Part shown: piece by piece, positions 51,265 through 53,938 of the stretch
How the letters are laid out: every line of letters starts with the position of its first letter
How positions within the stretch are numbered: position 1 is the first letter of the stretch
NCBI GenBank assembly: GCA_910585915.1
Contig: CAJUGF010000006.1
Coordinates: 1 to 53,938, forward strand
Direction: 5' to 3'
From: an uncultured Bacilli bacterium
Lineage (GTDB): Bacteria > Bacillota_I > Bacilli_A > RF39 > UBA660
DNA length: 53,938 nucleotides
The notes under the pieces: model-generated
What the model saw: only the letters and a program-made list of their open reading frames with translations
Told to the model about the DNA's origin: nothing
Databases searched by the model: none
Made by a program: the position numbers and the translations under genes

Positions 51265-52547
51265 TGGGAATAATAGCATATTATTTTGCATGTTGTTCAG
51301 TTCAATTAGTATTAGTTTATAATTTTAAAAAGATAGTAGATACAGAAAAAAAAGCACATTGGAATTATACCATCCTAATTTTGATATTTGGAATAATCAT
51401 GAGCTTGGAAAACTACTACAAGTTATCGGAGTTACATACTTTATCATCTTTAATAATTTATTTTATATTATTTTACTTGATTTTTAGGGAATCAAAAAAG
51501 AAAACACTTTTTTATGGCTGTGCAGTTTGGTTTATTGCAGCAATTATTGATTTAATAACAATGTTTAGAAGTAATTGGATTTCACTAAAATTTATAAATT
51601 CAGATTTACTTTTAGTTCAAGCTATTGATACATTTCTGTTGGAAATAATAGTAATGTTAGTATTTAAACTTAAGAAGCTAAAAAAATTTTTGCATAAACT
51701 ATATGAAAAAATACAAAATAATAAATTTCCATATGTAAAAGTTACATTAATAATTTCGATTATTTATGTTTTAGGAACAATTATATTGTCCTTATTAAAA
51801 CAAGAAAATATATATAACATTGATAAATATATTTATTTGTTAGCAATTCTAATAGTGTCTCTAATAATTGTATATGTCAGAAAAGAATATGATTACTATG
51901 CCATAAATGAAACTAATAAATATTTAATTCAGAATAGTGAATTTTATATTGGAGTAGTAAATAATTATAAGGTTTTTAAACATAACATTAAGCATCAATT
52001 AAATGGTGTAAAAAGTGTAGCAAATAAGGAAGCAGCATTATTAATAGACGATTTAATAAAGGAATATAACTCAGATTCATTAAGTAATAATGAAATATCT
52101 ACTATGCCAGTTGGAATTGATGGATTAGTATATGAAAAGATTTATAATTTTAAAGAAAAGGAAATTCGATTGAGAATCGATAATAAAATAGAAAGTGACA
52201 TTTTTAAAAATATAACAGCAAGAAGTTATAATCTACTATGCGAATCACTAGGTATATTATTAGATAATGCTCTAGAAGCTTCAGATAAAAGTAAAGAAAA
52301 AATTATAGTTTTAGACATGGTTGAAAATAAAGAAACATATCAGATAAAAATAATTAATACTTTTACTGAAACATTGGATATAGATTTATTAGGAAATTTA
52401 AAATATACAACAAAAAAGGGAGGTCATGGAATAGGATTATTCTATTTATTAAGTAAAAAGAAAATTAAAATTAAAACATCCATAATAAATAATTTATTTC
52501 AAAATGAATTGATAATTTATAAAAATAAAAAGACCATTTGGTCATGA
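51261..52547 (+). CDS. AgrC-like sensor histidine kinase
   Basis: The 428-residue product has about six hydrophobic helices (residues about 1-205) that would bind the peptide, then a DHp-like helix with FKHNIKHQLNGVKS, whose His241 is the likely phosphorylation site. A GHKL ATPase follows, with the N box LLDNALEAS (335-341) and the G box GGHGIGLFYLL (387-393). It lacks the HAMP and PAS modules of other kinases. Its stop is 10 bases before the end of agrD. The pairing with a LytTR regulator and agrBD identifies it as the autoinducer receptor. Confidence 0.92.
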   Translation: MMGIIAYYFACCSVQLVLVYNFKKIVDTEKKAHWNYTILILIFGIIMSLENYYKLSELHTLSSLIIYFILFYLIFRESKKKTLFYGCAVWFIAAIIDLITMFRSNWISLKFINSDLLLVQAIDTFLLEIIVMLVFKLKKLKKFLHKLYEKIQNNKFPYVKVTLIISIIYVLGTIILSLLKQENIYNIDKYIYLLAILIVSLIIVYVRKEYDYYAINETNKYLIQNSEFYIGVVNNYKVFKHNIKHQLNGVKSVANKEAALLIDDLIKEYNSDSLSNNEISTMPVGIDGLVYEKIYNFKEKEIRLRIDNKIESDIFKNITARSYNLLCESLGILLDNALEASDKSKEKIIVLDMVENKETYQIKIINTFTETLDIDLLGNLKYTTKKGGHGIGLFYLLSKKKIKIKTSIINNLFQNELIIYKNKKTIWS

Positions 52548-52555
52548 TCTTTTTA
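52527..52555. terminator. shared terminator between kinase and agrD
   Basis: AAAAAGACCATTTGGTC and a following TCTTTTT can form a stem with GACC/GGTC inside and flanking A and T runs; it could end both converging transcripts. Confidence 0.55.
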
Positions 52556-52557
52556 AA

Positions 52558-52674
52558 TTATAAAATTTCTTCAGGGCAAACTGGCTCATCCCAGAAAAAA
52601 CCAGCACATGCTTGATTACCAGTGTTTGCTAAAGTTTCAGCACTACCTGACAAGATTTTTGCTAAAATATTCAT
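52558..52674 (-). CDS. agrD: AgrD-type cyclic autoinducer precursor
   Basis: This 38-codon gene was read directly on the minus strand: AGGAGG seven bases before the ATG, then an amphipathic leader (MNILAKILSGSAETLA), a core NTGNQACAGFFW and an acidic tail DEPVCPEEIL. AgrD precursors end with a [D/E]-E-x-x-x-P-x-E tail that AgrB cleaves, and the core Cys forms a thiolactone with the residue before the tail. The predicted ring here is C23 to W28, six residues (CAGFFW), where the usual ring has five. A second Cys (C33) lies in the tail. The gene is 36 bases past agrB on the same strand, as expected. Confidence 0.85.
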   Translation of the reverse strand: MNILAKILSGSAETLANTGNQACAGFFWDEPVCPEEIL

Positions 52675-52710
52675 AAATTATCCTCCTTTTTTTTATTGTT
52701 TAAATTTATA

Positions 52711-53322
52711 TTAATAATTTAAACCATGAGTTTTGCCATATATCTTGTAATTATCAAATGGAGTATGAGTCAATTTATAAGTAATTGGATTGATACAAAT
52801 TGACTGAATCAATAAGCTATAGATACAAGCACTAGTTACAAAAGAGATTTGAAGTCCTATAAGTAATAAATAAATTAAGCAGATAGTACAAGCTTTTATT
52901 TTCTGCTTTTTTCTTATATTCTCGTGAATTAATGGTCTTTGGGGAGTATCAGCAGGAGCCCATAACAGAAATGAAAGAAAACTAAAAGACCATAAAGAAT
53001 AGACTAAATAATTAGGAATAGAAACATAATGAATAATATAACATCCTAATAAATAAATAGGTAAGGTAGTTATCCAACAAGCAATAGATGTTTTTGCATG
53101 AAGCCCATAAGCGTATCTTCGTGCTAGAGAATAACAAACTACTAATAAAATAAAATCTTTAAAAATATTTAACCATAAAGTTAATATTGTTAAAACTATG
53201 AGTTTGGTTAATAAATTGTAAATTGTTTCTAATCCATATCTTATTTTTTTTGTTTTTAAATCATCACAATCTTCATAATTTACAATGAAATTATAACAAT
53301 TATCTATAAATTTTTTTTTCAC
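52711..53322 (-). CDS. agrB: AgrB-type peptide-processing membrane protease
   Basis: AgrB is an integral membrane cysteine endopeptidase that removes the C-terminal tail of AgrD and forms the ring. The 203-residue product has several hydrophobic helices and the catalytic pair His75 and Cys82 in ARRYAYGLHAKTSIACW, a spacing of seven as in S. aureus AgrB, plus LWAPADTPQRPL in the conserved cytoplasmic loop. Translation starts at GTG at 53322 (AAAGG upstream). The gene is directly followed by agrD. The system should export a signal sensed by the divergent kinase and regulator genes. Confidence 0.93.
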   Translation of the reverse strand: MKKKFIDNCYNFIVNYEDCDDLKTKKIRYGLETIYNLLTKLIVLTILTLWLNIFKDFILLVVCYSLARRYAYGLHAKTSIACWITTLPIYLLGCYIIHYVSIPNYLVYSLWSFSFLSFLLWAPADTPQRPLIHENIRKKQKIKACTICLIYLLLIGLQISFVTSACIYSLLIQSICINPITYKLTHTPFDNYKIYGKTHGLNY

Positions 53323-53658
53323 ATTTTTAAATACCTTTCTGTAACATAAATTGATTGTAATACATTTTTTCTCTTTTAAATTATTTATAGTTTTAATTAT
53401 AAATATAGAGAAAATGAAATATATATTTTTATGATAAAAGGAAATAAAAAAAACGTTTCAGACGAAAAAGTGATACTTTGAGACAACTTTTAACTTTTTC
53501 TAAGAATCATATTGTATAGTAAATAAGTCGTGAGTTTATATGTTTATAGCTATCGAGAGATTCCCTGAAAAATTTGTCGAATGGTTTTTATTGTAAACAA
53601 AAAAAGATTCATGATAAAGTATTGCTAGCAGTAAATAGAGTAAGAAGGAGAGGTGTGA
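53323..53658. other. agrB-csp intergenic region
   Basis: This 336-base AT-rich gap holds the agrB upstream region and the long 5' leader of the cold-shock gene. A possible csp promoter is TTGTAA (53591-53596) and GATAAA (53613-53618), 16 bases apart. I looked for LytTR direct repeats of the ACAGTTNAG type and found none convincing. An imperfect inverted repeat, GTTTCA...TGAGAC, lies at about 53455-53483. Confidence 0.4.
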
Positions 53659-53877
53659 ATGTTGAGAGGAAAAGTTAAATGGTTCAATAATGTCAAAGGT
53701 TATGGCTTTATCGAATATGAAAATTTAGAAGACATATTTGTACATTATTCAGCGATCGCTAAAGAAGGATATAAAACACTAAATGAGGGCGACCAAGTTG
53801 ATTTTAAACTAATTGAAACATCCAAAGGATTACAAGCCGTCGATGTAACGGAAGTTGAAAAGACTACTGTAGAATAA
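53659..53877 (+). CDS. cold-shock protein (Csp family)
   Basis: The 72-residue OB-fold protein starts MLRGKVKWFNNVKGYGFIEY, containing an RNP1-like KGYGFI, and has the RNP2-like DIFVHYSAI. These bind single-stranded RNA and DNA and help translation in the cold. The family has many paralogues, so I give no specific symbol. Compared with CspB, the RNP1 motif lacks one Phe (GYGFI). The GGAG eight bases before the ATG supports the start. The terminator at 53901-53935 closes the gene. Confidence 0.94.
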   Translation: MLRGKVKWFNNVKGYGFIEYENLEDIFVHYSAIAKEGYKTLNEGDQVDFKLIETSKGLQAVDVTEVEKTTVE

Positions 53878-53900
53878 ACAGTAGTTTCAGATTGTTGACA

Positions 53901-53935
53901 AAGTGATATATTGAAAAAGAGTATATCGCTTTTTG
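53901..53935 (+). terminator. terminator after csp gene
   Basis: AGTGATATA and TATATCGCT pair (with one G-U) around an A-rich loop, followed by TTTTTG. Confidence 0.75.
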
Positions 53936-53938
53936 TTT

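Noticed and set aside
1..53938. CRISPR arrays, insertion sequences, tRNA and rRNA genes
   Set aside because: No regularly spaced repeats, transposase frames, terminal inverted repeats or cloverleaf signatures were recognised on either strand.

Overview
The window is the replication-origin region of a low-GC, spore-forming (or recently spore-forming) Firmicute using the standard genetic code. Gene content and order point to class Bacilli, and the divergence of many proteins suggests an uncultured or host-associated Erysipelotrichia/RF39-like lineage; the taxonomic placement is inference. Nearly all genes left of about 26.4 kb are on the minus strand and nearly all to the right are on the plus strand, so transcription runs with the replication forks leaving oriC. 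oriC is bipartite: DnaA boxes lie between dnaA and rpmH (26.40-26.66 kb), and a second box set with a DnaA-trio-like tract lies between dnaA and dnaN (24.89-25.03 kb).

Left arm, outward from oriC: dnaA, dnaN, a ComEB-like deaminase, a ComK-family competence regulator, recF, gyrB, gyrA, then an 848-bp gap carrying five parS-like sites and a very small SRP RNA. The gap is followed by tadA, dnaX, ebfC, recR, bofA, holB, ricT, a TrmN6-like methyltransferase, pth, mfd, a hypothetical secreted protein, spoVT, a T-box leader, metG, tatD, a 3D-domain protein, rsmA, an unknown ADP-ribosyltransferase-like gene and a truncated yabG. This is the Bacillus subtilis dnaA-to-yabG order with most of the intervening genes removed. 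Three perfect Noc-binding palindromes (ATTTCCCGGGAAAT) sit inside metG, the trmN6-like gene and ebfC.

Right arm: rpmH, rnpA, yidC, khpB/jag, mnmE, a doubly frameshifted acetyltransferase, mnmG, rsmG and a Noc-type ParB-family gene with a long acidic insert. Next come a SigK-like sporulation sigma factor and a class A PBP on the minus strand, then a plus-strand block: DUF1934, rpoE, prfA, prmC, an ABC-F ATPase, spoIIR, mntP, murA and a catalytically dead-looking SGNH protein. A roughly 0.5-kb structured RNA (best guess OLE RNA) with an OapA-like membrane protein follows, then rpmE, an ATP-grasp protein, rpiB, a DUF1146 protein, spoIID, spoIIQ and a degenerate MreB-like protein. In B. subtilis most of this block lies hundreds of kilobases from oriC.

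The right end holds a complete agr-type quorum-sensing locus: a LytTR response regulator and an AgrC-like kinase on the plus strand, convergent with agrB and agrD on the minus strand, followed by a cold-shock protein. The agrD gene (38 codons) predicts an unusual autoinducer ring and a second cysteine.

The genes fall into linked themes: origin firing and segregation (DnaA boxes, parS, NBS, Noc), DNA replication and repair, tRNA modification and translation, sporulation (SpoVT, BofA, SigK-like, SpoIIR, SpoIID, SpoIIQ, YabG remnant), competence (ComK, ComEB) and cell-cell signalling (agr). No rRNA, tRNA, CRISPR array or insertion sequence was recognised.
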